Part shown: positions 44,127 to 52,207 of the stretch, in pieces
Layout of the letters: the number at the start of each line of letters is the position of its first letter
How positions within the stretch are numbered: the first letter of the stretch is position 1
Position numbers and translations under genes: made by a program
Origin: Marinobacterium iners
GTDB lineage: Bacteria; Pseudomonadota; Gammaproteobacteria; Pseudomonadales; Balneatricaceae
Direction of reading: 5' to 3'
Assembly (NCBI RefSeq): GCF_017310015.1
Contig: NZ_CP022297.1
Coordinates: 2,852,001-2,916,000, forward strand
Length of the DNA stretch: 64,000 nucleotides
Notes under the pieces: generated by a model
Seen by the model: only the letters and a program-made list of their open reading frames with translations
What the model was told of the DNA's origin: nothing
The model's database searches: none

Positions 44127-45836
44127 GTGTCTAGAGGAATGCAACCCCTTACAGGCTTGGCCAAACGCTTGGTCAATGATGGTGTTTTCTCAGCCGAAGT
44201 CGCACAGGATGCGATTCAAGAAGCCCAAAAGGCTGGCCAGCCGTTCATAACCTACATAATCAAGCACAGACTCGTCAGCGCCCAGCGGGCGGCTACTGCC
44301 GCATCTGATGAGTTCGGCTTACCTCTTTTTGACATCGACGCCATCTCTGATGAGCTACTGCCCAAAGAGGTTGTAGCCGAGGGCCTGATCACCAAGCACC
44401 ATGTTCTTCCGCTGATGCGTCGGGAAAACAGGTTATTCATTGCCGTTTCCGACCCTACAAATATCCAGGCGCTCGACGAAATCAAATTTCAGACTGGCAT
44501 CACAACTGAGGCTGTCATTGTCGAAGATGACAAGCTAACCCGTCGGCTTGACCAGTACCTGGAGCACTCATCAACAGCCATGGACGAGCTGGAAGATGAA
44601 GACCTGGAAAACCTGCAACTGCATCCAACTGAACAAACGGAAGAAGATGTCGCTGAAGATGCAGCTAACGAAACCCCAATTGTTCGATTTATCAACAGAG
44701 TACTACTGGACGCGATAAAGAAAGGCGCTTCAGATATTCACTTTGAACCGTACGAGAAAGCATACAGGGTACGTTGTCGTATTGATGGGATACTGCAGGA
44801 GGTACACCGCCCTCCCCTGAACCTCGCCAGCCGATTAACTGCTCGCTTGAAGGTCATGTCCAAGATGGATATATCAGAGAAGCGCGTACCTCAGGACGGA
44901 CGCATTAAGTTAAAGGTTTCCGCAAAGCGCGCTATTGACTTCCGTGTCAACACACTCCCTACTCTTTGGGGTGAAAAGATTGTATTGCGTATTCTCGACC
45001 CGACCAGCGCCCAAATGGGTGTTGAAGCTTTGGGCTTTGAGCCGGATCAGAAAGAAGCCTTCATGTCTACGCTTGAGCAGCCGCAGGGTATGATTTTAGT
45101 CACAGGCCCCACTGGCTCGGGCAAAACAGTAACGCTTTATACCGGTCTCAATATTTTAAATACAGAAGAGCGCAATATTTCGACTGCAGAAGACCCGGTA
45201 GAGATCAACCTAGAGGGGGTTAACCAGGTCCATGTTAACCCTAAAGTCGGGCTTACATTTGCTGAAGCACTTCGTGCCTTTTTGCGCCAAGACCCCGACG
45301 TGGTGATGGTGGGTGAGATTCGTGACTTGGAAACAGCCGAGATTGCGATCAAGGCTGCTCAAACAGGGCACATGGTGCTGTCTACATTGCATACAAATAG
45401 TGCACCCGAAACTCTGACACGGTTACGAAACATGGGAGTACCTGCATTCAATATTGCAACATCTGTAAGCTTGATCATAGCTCAGAGACTGGGGCGTCGA
45501 CTATGTTCAGACTGTAAAAAACCTGTCAACCTACCAGAGGCCACCTTGATCGAGGAAGGTTTTTCTGTAGAGGCAATACCTGCATTGCACATATATGAAG
45601 CAAACCATAAAGGTTGTAACAGCTGCAATCGTGGCTATAAGGGACGTGTGGGTATTTACGAGATACTGCAGATGACAGCAGACGTGGCTGAGTGCATTAT
45701 GGATAACGGCACATCTATTGATATACTCAGAGTGGCAAAACAAGAAGGCTTCAAGACGCTTCGCGAGGCAGGTCTCATCAAAGTTGCCAATGGCTTGACG
45801 AGTTTGGAAGAGATGAACCGCGTCATCAAGACCTGA
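44127..45836 (+). CDS. pilB: Type IV pilus extension ATPase PilB
   Basis: A 569-aa GspE/PilB ATPase. The GTG at 44127 is preferred: AGGAG lies 5 nt upstream and the protein then begins MSRGMQPLTGLAKRLVNDG, like other PilB proteins. An ATG at 44097 is in frame but lacks a ribosome site. It has two MshEN-type N-terminal domains, then the ATPase: Walker A GPTGSGKT, Asp box, Walker B MVGEIRDLETAEIA, His box GHMVLSTLHTNSA, and the Zn site CSDCKK/CNSCNRGYKGR. It drives pilus extension from the cytoplasmic side. pilC follows 12 nt later. Confidence 0.94.
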   Translation: MSRGMQPLTGLAKRLVNDGVFSAEVAQDAIQEAQKAGQPFITYIIKHRLVSAQRAATAASDEFGLPLFDIDAISDELLPKEVVAEGLITKHHVLPLMRRENRLFIAVSDPTNIQALDEIKFQTGITTEAVIVEDDKLTRRLDQYLEHSSTAMDELEDEDLENLQLHPTEQTEEDVAEDAANETPIVRFINRVLLDAIKKGASDIHFEPYEKAYRVRCRIDGILQEVHRPPLNLASRLTARLKVMSKMDISEKRVPQDGRIKLKVSAKRAIDFRVNTLPTLWGEKIVLRILDPTSAQMGVEALGFEPDQKEAFMSTLEQPQGMILVTGPTGSGKTVTLYTGLNILNTEERNISTAEDPVEINLEGVNQVHVNPKVGLTFAEALRAFLRQDPDVVMVGEIRDLETAEIAIKAAQTGHMVLSTLHTNSAPETLTRLRNMGVPAFNIATSVSLIIAQRLGRRLCSDCKKPVNLPEATLIEEGFSVEAIPALHIYEANHKGCNSCNRGYKGRVGIYEILQMTADVAECIMDNGTSIDILRVAKQEGFKTLREAGLIKVANGLTSLEEMNRVIKT

Positions 45837-45848
45837 CAAGGACTGAAC

Positions 45849-47093
45849 ATGGCTAAAGCACTAAGTCGAAAGCAACAACAGGAAGAAGTGAAAAACACCT
45901 ACGTCTGGCAAGGGCGCGACAAGAGCGGCAATATCAGCAAAGGTAAAATTGACGCGGTAAACCTTGCTAAAGCAAAATCTCTCCTTCGTCATCAGGGTGT
46001 TAACCCCCACAAAATTCACAAGGAGGGCATGGGTCTTTTTGGAAGCAAAAGCAAGCCCATTAAGCCGGTTGATATTGCTTACCTTATTCGCCAACTGGCC
46101 ACCATGATGAGAGCCGGTGTTCCCCTGTTACAGGCGCTCGATCTTGTTTCAAACGGTGCAGACAAGTTCAAGCTTAAAAAGCTCATTCAGACTGTACGTT
46201 CCGATGTCAATTCAGGGACTGATTTTGCGTCTGCACTAGCGAGACACCCCGACTATTTTGATGACCTTGTATGCTCCCTTGTGCAAGCTGGTGAACAGTC
46301 GGGCGCCTTGGAAACTATGCTCGACAGAATCGCAACCTACAAAGAGAAAACTGAGTCTCTCAAAAAGAAAATCAAAAAAGCCATGACTTACCCGATTGCC
46401 GTGATTGTTGTGGGTGTCATTGTATCTGCGATTCTTCTTGTGAAGGTTGTGCCTCAGTTTGACTCAATATTCAGGGGATTCGGTGCCGACCTCCCTGCGT
46501 TCACACAACTCGTGGTGAACATGTCTGAGTGGATGCAGAAATGGTGGTTTGTGGTGCTGTTAATCATTGTCGCATCTGTTTTCTTTTTTGCAAAACTACA
46601 CGCCAGGTCGGAGAAGTTCTCGAATCTCGTTGATAGATCAATTCTAAGGCTACCTGTATTTGGCGGAATTCTCCATAAAGCTGCAGTTGCCCGCTTTGCA
46701 CGCACATTGGCCACAACTTTCGCTGCAGGGGTACCGTTGGTAGAAGCCCTCAATTCTGCAGCTGGCTCTACGGGTAATGTGGTTTACAGTGATGCTATCA
46801 AGCAGATTAGAAACGGGGTATCGACGGGGCAATCGCTAACCAATGCTACTACCATGACCGGTATATTTCCTGTAATGGTGATACAGATGTTATCAATCGG
46901 TGAAGAGGCGGGCTCTCTTGATCACATGCTGGATAAAATTGCCACCTTCTATGAAGAAGATGTGGATAACGCAGTGGACAACCTTTCCAGCCTGCTGGAA
47001 CCGATGATTATGGTCATTCTTGGCGTATTGGTGGGTGGGCTTGTTATTGCCATGTACCTGCCGATCTTCCAGCTGGGCCAGGTGGTTGGCTGA
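45849..47093 (+). CDS. pilC: Type IV pilus inner-membrane platform protein PilC
   Basis: A 414-aa GspF/PilC protein with two repeated T2SSF domains. The first contains LIRQLATMMRAGVPLLQALD and LVCSLVQAGEQSGALETMLD, followed by TYPIAVIVVGVIVSAILLVK. The second has RFARTLATTFAAGVPLVEAL and MLSIGEEAGSLDHMLDKIA, ending in LEPMIMVILGVLVGGLVIAM. It is the rotor-like platform that contacts PilB and pilin. Spacing to pilB (12 nt) and pilD (3 nt) shows one operon. Confidence 0.95.
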   Translation: MAKALSRKQQQEEVKNTYVWQGRDKSGNISKGKIDAVNLAKAKSLLRHQGVNPHKIHKEGMGLFGSKSKPIKPVDIAYLIRQLATMMRAGVPLLQALDLVSNGADKFKLKKLIQTVRSDVNSGTDFASALARHPDYFDDLVCSLVQAGEQSGALETMLDRIATYKEKTESLKKKIKKAMTYPIAVIVVGVIVSAILLVKVVPQFDSIFRGFGADLPAFTQLVVNMSEWMQKWWFVVLLIIVASVFFFAKLHARSEKFSNLVDRSILRLPVFGGILHKAAVARFARTLATTFAAGVPLVEALNSAAGSTGNVVYSDAIKQIRNGVSTGQSLTNATTMTGIFPVMVIQMLSIGEEAGSLDHMLDKIATFYEEDVDNAVDNLSSLLEPMIMVILGVLVGGLVIAMYLPIFQLGQVVG

Positions 47094-47096
47094 GCA

Positions 47097-47954
47097 ATGA
47101 TCGAATTGTTAATGACAGAGCCGCTGGTTGCGGCTCTTTTTGCTTTAGTTACCTCACTGCTGGTGGGCAGTTTTCTGAATGTGGTGATACTGCGGCTGCC
47201 GGTTATGATGCAGCGCGAGTGGGATGCGATGCTGCAGGCTGAGGCTGAGGCGTCTGCGCCCGTACCTCAGGAGCGCTTCAACCTGATGATGCCACGTTCA
47301 CGATGCGGTGGGTGTGGCCACCTGATTCAATGGTACGAAAACATTCCAGTGGTCAGCTGGCTGTTCTTGCGTGGCCGCTGCAGTAATTGCGGCACGCGCA
47401 TCTCGGTGCGTTATTCGCTGGTCGAGCTGATCACAGGTCTGATCGGGGGCTGGTTGATCTGGCATTTTGGTCTGACACCTCAGGGCATGGCACTGGTGGT
47501 GCTGAGCTGGGCGCTCATTGTGCTCACCTTTATCGACCTGGACCACCAACTGCTGCCCGACAGTATCACTCTGCCCCTGTTGTGGCTGGGGCTGCTGCTG
47601 AATACACAAGGTGTATTTACTTCGCTTGAAAGTGCCGTATTCGGTGCGGCCGCCGGCTATCTTGTACTCTGGGCCGTTTACTGGCTGTTCAAGCTGGTGA
47701 CCGGCAAGGAAGGCATGGGCTATGGTGACTTCAAACTGCTGGCTGCCATCGGTGCCTGGGGCGGGGTACAGGTACTGCCGCTGGTGATTTTGCTGTCATC
47801 GGTGGTGGGTGTCGTGCTGGCGTTCAGCCTGATTGCATTACGTCGCCATAGCGCGCAAAATCCACTTCCGTTTGGGCCCTATCTGGCAATTGCCGGGTGG
47901 ATCGCACTGGTCTGGGGTGATCAGATCATTTCCGCTTATTTGGGGAGCTTTTGA
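47097..47954 (+). CDS. pilD: Prepilin peptidase / N-methyltransferase PilD
   Basis: A 285-aa membrane protease. The N-terminal methyltransferase part has VGSFLNVVILRLP and two CxxC pairs in RCGGCGHL and CSNCGTR. The aspartic protease sites are IDLDHQLLPD and GMGYGDFKLLAAIGAWGG (GxGD). About seven membrane segments follow. It cuts and N-methylates all the prepilins in this window and probably also type II secretion pseudopilins. Its stop overlaps the coaE start (TGATG). Confidence 0.95.
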   Translation: MIELLMTEPLVAALFALVTSLLVGSFLNVVILRLPVMMQREWDAMLQAEAEASAPVPQERFNLMMPRSRCGGCGHLIQWYENIPVVSWLFLRGRCSNCGTRISVRYSLVELITGLIGGWLIWHFGLTPQGMALVVLSWALIVLTFIDLDHQLLPDSITLPLLWLGLLLNTQGVFTSLESAVFGAAAGYLVLWAVYWLFKLVTGKEGMGYGDFKLLAAIGAWGGVQVLPLVILLSSVVGVVLAFSLIALRRHSAQNPLPFGPYLAIAGWIALVWGDQIISAYLGSF

Positions 47955-48565
47955 TGCTGGTAGCAGGACTTACAGGTGGAATCGGCAGTGGCAAGAGTGC
48001 TGCATCCGACTGTTTTATCTCACTGGGCGTACCGGTGATTGACGCCGACCGTGTAGCTCGACTGGTGGTAGAACCCGGCAGTGAGGCGCTGGACAAGATT
48101 GCCGCTCACTTTGGCGACCACGTCATCCAGGCCAATGGCAACCTCGACCGCTCTGCACTGCGCCGTATCGTGTTTGACAAGGAACGCGAACGCAACTGGC
48201 TTGAGGCGCTGCTGCACCCTCTGATTCGTGACCACATTCTGGATACTCTTGAACAGCTGGACGAACAGGGCCACGCCTATGCCATTCTGGCTTCACCCCT
48301 GCTGCTCGAAACCGACCAGCACCTGCTGATCAGCAAGGTGATTGTGGTGGATGCCCCCGAGACACTGCAAATCAGTCGCACCATGGCTCGCGATAATATC
48401 GAGGAAGCACAGGTACGCCAGATTCTGGCGGCTCAGATGCAACGTGAAGAGCGCCTGAAACACGCTGACTTTGTGCTGGACAACAGTGGCAACGAAGATC
48501 AGTTGCGCGAATCGGTCAACGCCCTGCACCCGCAACTTTTGCAACTGGCACAGGAGGAGGTGTAA
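47954..48565 (+). CDS. coaE: Dephospho-CoA kinase
   Basis: A 203-aa P-loop kinase. GLTGGIGSGKSAASDCF holds the Walker A, PVIDADRVARLVVEPGSEAL the substrate site, and ASPLLLETDQHLLISKVIVVDA the Asp/lid region. The ATG at 47954 overlaps the pilD stop by one base and has GGGGAG upstream. It makes CoA from dephospho-CoA. The pilD-coaE-yacG order is common in gammaproteobacteria. Confidence 0.95.
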   Translation: MLVAGLTGGIGSGKSAASDCFISLGVPVIDADRVARLVVEPGSEALDKIAAHFGDHVIQANGNLDRSALRRIVFDKERERNWLEALLHPLIRDHILDTLEQLDEQGHAYAILASPLLLETDQHLLISKVIVVDAPETLQISRTMARDNIEEAQVRQILAAQMQREERLKHADFVLDNSGNEDQLRESVNALHPQLLQLAQEEV

Positions 48566-48778
48566 ATGGCCGGCAAACTGCTCGACTGCCCTCAGTGCGG
48601 TATACCCACCCTCTACTCCATCGATAACCCGGACCGGCCGTTTTGCTCAAAACGCTGCCGCATGATCGACTTGGGTGAGTGGGCCAGCGAGGGGTACCAG
48701 ATAGCGGCAGAGCCGGAGTTTGATGAATTCAGCTCGGATATGCTGGAAGACCCGGGCATGATGCAAACGCGCCATTAA
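48566..48778 (+). CDS. yacG: DNA gyrase inhibitor YacG
   Basis: A 70-aa zinc protein: CPQCGIPTLY and the pair CSKRCRMIDLGEWASEGYQI form the four-Cys Zn site and the family hallmark. It follows directly on the coaE stop. In E. coli YacG binds GyrB and inhibits gyrase. It converges with the sugar transferase gene 18 nt on. Confidence 0.94.
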   Translation: MAGKLLDCPQCGIPTLYSIDNPDRPFCSKRCRMIDLGEWASEGYQIAAEPEFDEFSSDMLEDPGMMQTRH

Positions 48779-48796
48779 AGCACACCTCATCTCGTT

Positions 48797-50083
48797 TCAA
48801 CGGGCGCCAAAACCGGTCAGAATGACACGTAGAGTGCGCAGTACAATCAACAGGTCCACCCACAGCGAGAAGTGCTTGATGTAGTAAAAGTCATGCTCGA
48901 TCTTGATGCGGGTTTCGTCACTGTCACCAGCATACCCCTGCATTACCTGCGCCCACCCCGTAATCCCGGGCTTAACAACATGACGGTAGGCGTAAAAAGG
49001 GATTTCCTGCTCAAACTGTTCCACAAATACAGACTGTTCAGGGCGTGGCCCTATCAAACTCATATCCCCTTTCAGCACATTGAAGAACTGCGGCAGTTCA
49101 TCAAGCCGCGAGCGCCGCAAAAAACGCCCCAACCGAGTGATGCGCTCATCCCCCGACTGTGCCAGCAGCTGACCATTCTTTTCAGCATCATGACGCATGC
49201 TGCGAAACTTGCAGATTTTGAAAGGACGCCCTCCCTGCCCCACCCGCTCTTGAATAAACAATACCGCCCCGGGGGAGTCCAGCTTAATGGCGACCGCAAC
49301 CAGCAGCATCAGTGGCAGCCAGGCAGGCAATGTGACTAGCACGATGATGATATCAATCAGCCGCTTGAGTGACTCATAGGCGGGTGATGGCTGCAAACTG
49401 CCAAACTCATTTTCGGACAGGTGATCGATACGTACACGGCCGGTAATGGATTCGTTCAGCTGCTTGATATGATAAACCGGTATGCGATTGAGCGTGGCAT
49501 GGGCCAGAAAGCGCTGCCATTGGGGCGACAGTTCCGCGTGAAGATCAGCTACTACGGCATCGAAACGACGACCGCCAAAACTCGGCTCGGCCAGGGTGTG
49601 AAACCGATAGAATGCGGTCGATTCAAGCCGTTCTGTTCTGACTGAAGGTACTACGGCGATTTTTTGGGTACGAAAGCGACGTCCTACAAAAATGGCTGCG
49701 CCACTCCAGAAACAGGCTGCAGTGAAGCCATACAGGTGCCAGTGCCACAGTACCGGCTGGTTTAGCAACAGAATAATGGCGCTGACCAGAAACCAGGCAA
49801 GGGATACCGTTGGCAGTATGTGTGCAAGCGAACGCGCACCGGGATAGATGCGCAACCGGCTGAGAAAAAACAGACTTAACAGGTAAGCACCGACCAAGGC
49901 AGTCAGTGTTACGCTACCCACTGACCAGCGCAACTGCATGTATTCCGATGCCAGCAGCCCCAGCGGCAACAGGTACAGGCAAACGCTGCCAAGCACAAAT
50001 TGAAACGGTAACCCCAGCAGCAGCCTCTCATACCAGCGTGAGTGACGGCGCTCATAGTGCGGAATATGTGGGGCTACTGACAT
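48797..50083 (-). CDS. Undecaprenyl-phosphate sugar phosphotransferase (WcaJ/WbaP type)
   Basis: A 428-aa polyprenyl-phosphate hexose-1-phosphate transferase. The N-terminal half has four membrane segments and a CoA-binding-like domain (residues about 150-240). The C-terminal catalytic half has KRLIDIIIVLVTLPAWLPLM (re-entrant helix), VLFIQERVGQGGRPFKICKFRSM, LRRSRLDELPQFFNVLKGDM and SLIGPRPE. It puts the first sugar phosphate on undecaprenyl phosphate for an exopolysaccharide or O-unit. No initiating enzyme is visible in the wbp locus, so it could serve that locus, though a WbpL-type protein may lie beyond the left edge. Confidence 0.9.
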   Translation of the reverse strand: MSVAPHIPHYERRHSRWYERLLLGLPFQFVLGSVCLYLLPLGLLASEYMQLRWSVGSVTLTALVGAYLLSLFFLSRLRIYPGARSLAHILPTVSLAWFLVSAIILLLNQPVLWHWHLYGFTAACFWSGAAIFVGRRFRTQKIAVVPSVRTERLESTAFYRFHTLAEPSFGGRRFDAVVADLHAELSPQWQRFLAHATLNRIPVYHIKQLNESITGRVRIDHLSENEFGSLQPSPAYESLKRLIDIIIVLVTLPAWLPLMLLVAVAIKLDSPGAVLFIQERVGQGGRPFKICKFRSMRHDAEKNGQLLAQSGDERITRLGRFLRRSRLDELPQFFNVLKGDMSLIGPRPEQSVFVEQFEQEIPFYAYRHVVKPGITGWAQVMQGYAGDSDETRIKIEHDFYYIKHFSLWVDLLIVLRTLRVILTGFGAR

Positions 50084-50161
50084 GGAGAATGTTTCACGCT
50101 GCTGACATCAAGCTGCCAGTATACGCGTTGAAACCTTAATATTCAGCGTCTGTGAACGGTT

Positions 50162-50617
50162 TCAGTTTGGAGGCGGCAGTGCCATTTTGCGTTTGACCCG
50201 CCGCAGCAATGCGCCGATCAGCGGCAATTGCAGGTACACTGGGGCACTGTCCCAGTAGTCCAGATGCTCTGTAACCCTGCCCGCCTGATCCAGCCAGATT
50301 CGGCTGCTGCCTTCTACCTTCAGCTCACCGATCACCGGCACCTGAGCAGAAAACTGCCAGCGTAGCCAGGCACACTGGTTGGGCTCATGCCAGCAGACTT
50401 CGAGCAGTTCAAAGGCCGGCTTTCCGGTACGTTCAAACATGTCATTCAGCAGCGCCCGCACCGAGTTACGTCCGTAGAGATCATTGAACGGGTCACGAAA
50501 GTGCACGTCTGGTGCCAGGCGCTCGCACAGGTCGTTTATCCGGTCGGGCGTCAGGCTTGCGAAGGCCTCGGCATAATCGCGCGCCTGCTGTTCAAGCTCT
50601 GTGGTGTCTGCATCCAT
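50162..50617 (-). CDS. NTF2-like (SnoaL-type) family protein
   Basis: A 151-aa small alpha-beta barrel protein starting MDADTTELEQQARDYAEAFA at the ATG at 50617. It includes CERLAPDVHFRDPFNDLYGR and VEGSSRIWLDQAGRVTEHLDYWDSAP-like strands, which is the SnoaL/NTF2 pattern. The open frame extends far upstream through the SDR gene in another phase, but that part is not coding. It is 11 nt from the SDR gene. Its role is unknown; it may bind a lipid-like ligand together with its SDR neighbour. Confidence 0.78.
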   Translation of the reverse strand: MDADTTELEQQARDYAEAFASLTPDRINDLCERLAPDVHFRDPFNDLYGRNSVRALLNDMFERTGKPAFELLEVCWHEPNQCAWLRWQFSAQVPVIGELKVEGSSRIWLDQAGRVTEHLDYWDSAPVYLQLPLIGALLRRVKRKMALPPPN

Positions 50618-50628
50618 GATGATTTTGC

Positions 50629-51411
50629 TCAAAACCCAGTGCTGCGTTTGATGAGTTTGAAGTAGAGACCGTGGGGTACCATGCGCAGCAGGGCCAGCGT
50701 ACGCGCAAACGCCGAAGGGAAGCGGATCTCGAAACGGCGGCTTCCGAGCCCCTTGACCAGCTGGTACGCGGCCTCTTCTGGACTGATCAGCTGCGGCATG
50801 TCGAATGGGTTCTGGTCGGTCAGAGGAGTGCGCACAAAGCCGGGGTTGACCACCTGCAACTGCACGCCACTCCCCTGTAGCTCGACCGCCAGTGCTTCGC
50901 AGGCGTTGACCAAAGCCGCCTTGCTTGCTCCGTAGGCTGCGGCTGTCGGCAGACCTCGATAGCTTGCCAATGAAGCTACACATGCCACTTGCCCATGTCC
51001 TCGCTTGCGCATGCGCGGCAGCACCGCTTCCAGCCCGGCCATGACCGCCAGAAAGTTGATGTCCATCAGACTGCGACAGGTTTCCACCGACAGCTCGTCC
51101 AGTGTCATGGGTGTATGATTGCCTGCATTGAAGACCACCAAGTCAGGCAGGCGCCATTGCGCCTCGATCCAGTCCAGTGCCCGTTGATTGGCACCGGGTT
51201 GGGTGACATCCATTTCCAGCGGCAGTATACGTCCGATATAACCGGCTTTTCTGGCATCATCCGCCACCTGTTGCAATATTTCACGTCGACGCCCACTGAT
51301 GACGACATCACTGCCCTGCTCTGCCAGCCTGAGGGCCGTGGCCCGGCCAATACCGGTGCCGGCACCGGTGATCCATACCAAGGGCCAACGTGGAATGCCG
51401 TTGATATTCAT
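50629..51411 (-). CDS. Short-chain dehydrogenase/reductase
   Basis: A 260-aa classical SDR. The cofactor site is WITGAGTGIGRATALRLAEQ, with R-R at residues about 41-42 favouring NADP. NAGNHTPMTLDEL, the catalytic Ser in VASLASYRGLP, and YGASKAALVNACEAL with Tyr and Lys are all present. The C-terminal amphipathic part (LALLRMVPHGLYFKLIKR) suggests membrane attachment. It is coupled to the upstream DUF6134 gene by 4 nt. Neighbours suggest a lipid-related substrate, but this is inference. Confidence 0.85.
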   Translation of the reverse strand: MNINGIPRWPLVWITGAGTGIGRATALRLAEQGSDVVISGRRREILQQVADDARKAGYIGRILPLEMDVTQPGANQRALDWIEAQWRLPDLVVFNAGNHTPMTLDELSVETCRSLMDINFLAVMAGLEAVLPRMRKRGHGQVACVASLASYRGLPTAAAYGASKAALVNACEALAVELQGSGVQLQVVNPGFVRTPLTDQNPFDMPQLISPEEAAYQLVKGLGSRRFEIRFPSAFARTLALLRMVPHGLYFKLIKRSTGF

Positions 51412-52124
51412 GGTGCCTCCTTAAGCGCCAATGGCACTGGCTCAGGCTGTAATCGCACACGGATGCGACTGCCATCGCGAGCACTGAACTCCATGCCCAG
51501 CCAGCGACCATTTTGATCGTACCAGCTGTGAGTATCGTCCAGATCCCCTCCCAACTGGTAGTGAGTGGCCACTATTACTTCGTTGCCAAGCTGCACTGTT
51601 TCACGCCCCAGTTCGGTGACATTCAACTCGCTCACCTCGCCGGTCAGTGTATTCAGCAGCTGCTGCTGTAGTGGAAGCTGAGGGTGCCAGTGATTTGAAG
51701 TAAGCAGTCGCTGACCCAGAGGCTCACAAACTGCCGCCTCAACACGGCAGAGCCGATCATTTTGACGCTCAATGCGGTGTAGTGTCAGCGCTCCATCGTC
51801 ATCAATTCTGACGTTCAATTTCTGCAGCTGTCCATCAGTCGACCATTGCTCTTGCGCTGCATACTCAAAATGGTAGTTGAACAGTGCCAGTACACGAATC
51901 TGCAGATGCATCTCTATATCGACCTGCAGTCGGTCGGCCTGTTGGTCAAACCGAAGCCGATAATGACCAATGGTTTTGCCCTTGCGTTCAACGCTGTATA
52001 ACGCTTCAGTGCCGTACAAATTCAGTGGCGACACAAAACCAGTGCCCACCCCGACCTGAGCGGCAGCTGCCTGAACGGTCGCCAGCAACAGCGCCGACAC
52101 CAAGATGTGACGAACTATACGCAT
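51408..52124 (-). CDS. DUF6134 family exported protein
   Basis: A 238-aa protein with a signal peptide (IVRHILVSALLLATVQAAAA). The rest is beta-rich: ALYSVERKGKTIGHYRLRFD, then FEYAAQEQWSTDGQLQKLNV and WYDQNGRWLGMEFSARDGS, a pattern of the DUF6134/DUF3108-like group whose fold resembles LolA-like or lipid-binding barrels. It overlaps the SDR gene by 4 nt. Its ribosome site lies within the terminator hairpin of the gene upstream, which could affect its expression. Confidence 0.7.
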   Translation of the reverse strand: MRIVRHILVSALLLATVQAAAAQVGVGTGFVSPLNLYGTEALYSVERKGKTIGHYRLRFDQQADRLQVDIEMHLQIRVLALFNYHFEYAAQEQWSTDGQLQKLNVRIDDDGALTLHRIERQNDRLCRVEAAVCEPLGQRLLTSNHWHPQLPLQQQLLNTLTGEVSELNVTELGRETVQLGNEVIVATHYQLGGDLDDTHSWYDQNGRWLGMEFSARDGSRIRVRLQPEPVPLALKEAP

Positions 52125-52185
52125 AAAAAATCCCCCGCTGACTGATACGCGCTCGAAATGCGGGCGGTTCAGTCAACGAGGGATT
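52125..52185 (-). terminator. Terminator-like hairpin after the chemoreceptor gene, covering the next ribosome site
   Basis: On the minus strand AATCCCTCGTTGACTGA pairs with TCAGTCAGCGGGGGATT (two G-U or mismatch positions), followed by TTTTTT that directly meets the ATG of the DUF6134 gene at 52124. The arms are at 52169-52185 and 52129-52145. The GGGGGA in the second arm is the only Shine-Dalgarno-like sequence before that ATG. Confidence 0.75.
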
Positions 52186-52207
52186 ATCGGGTAGCAAGTG
52201 GCGCCGG

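Noticed and set aside
50618..50983. N-terminal extension of the SnoaL-type frame
   Set aside because: It overlaps the well-supported SDR gene in another phase and is a low-quality Arg/Gly-rich sequence. The ATG at 50617 starts the recognisable domain.
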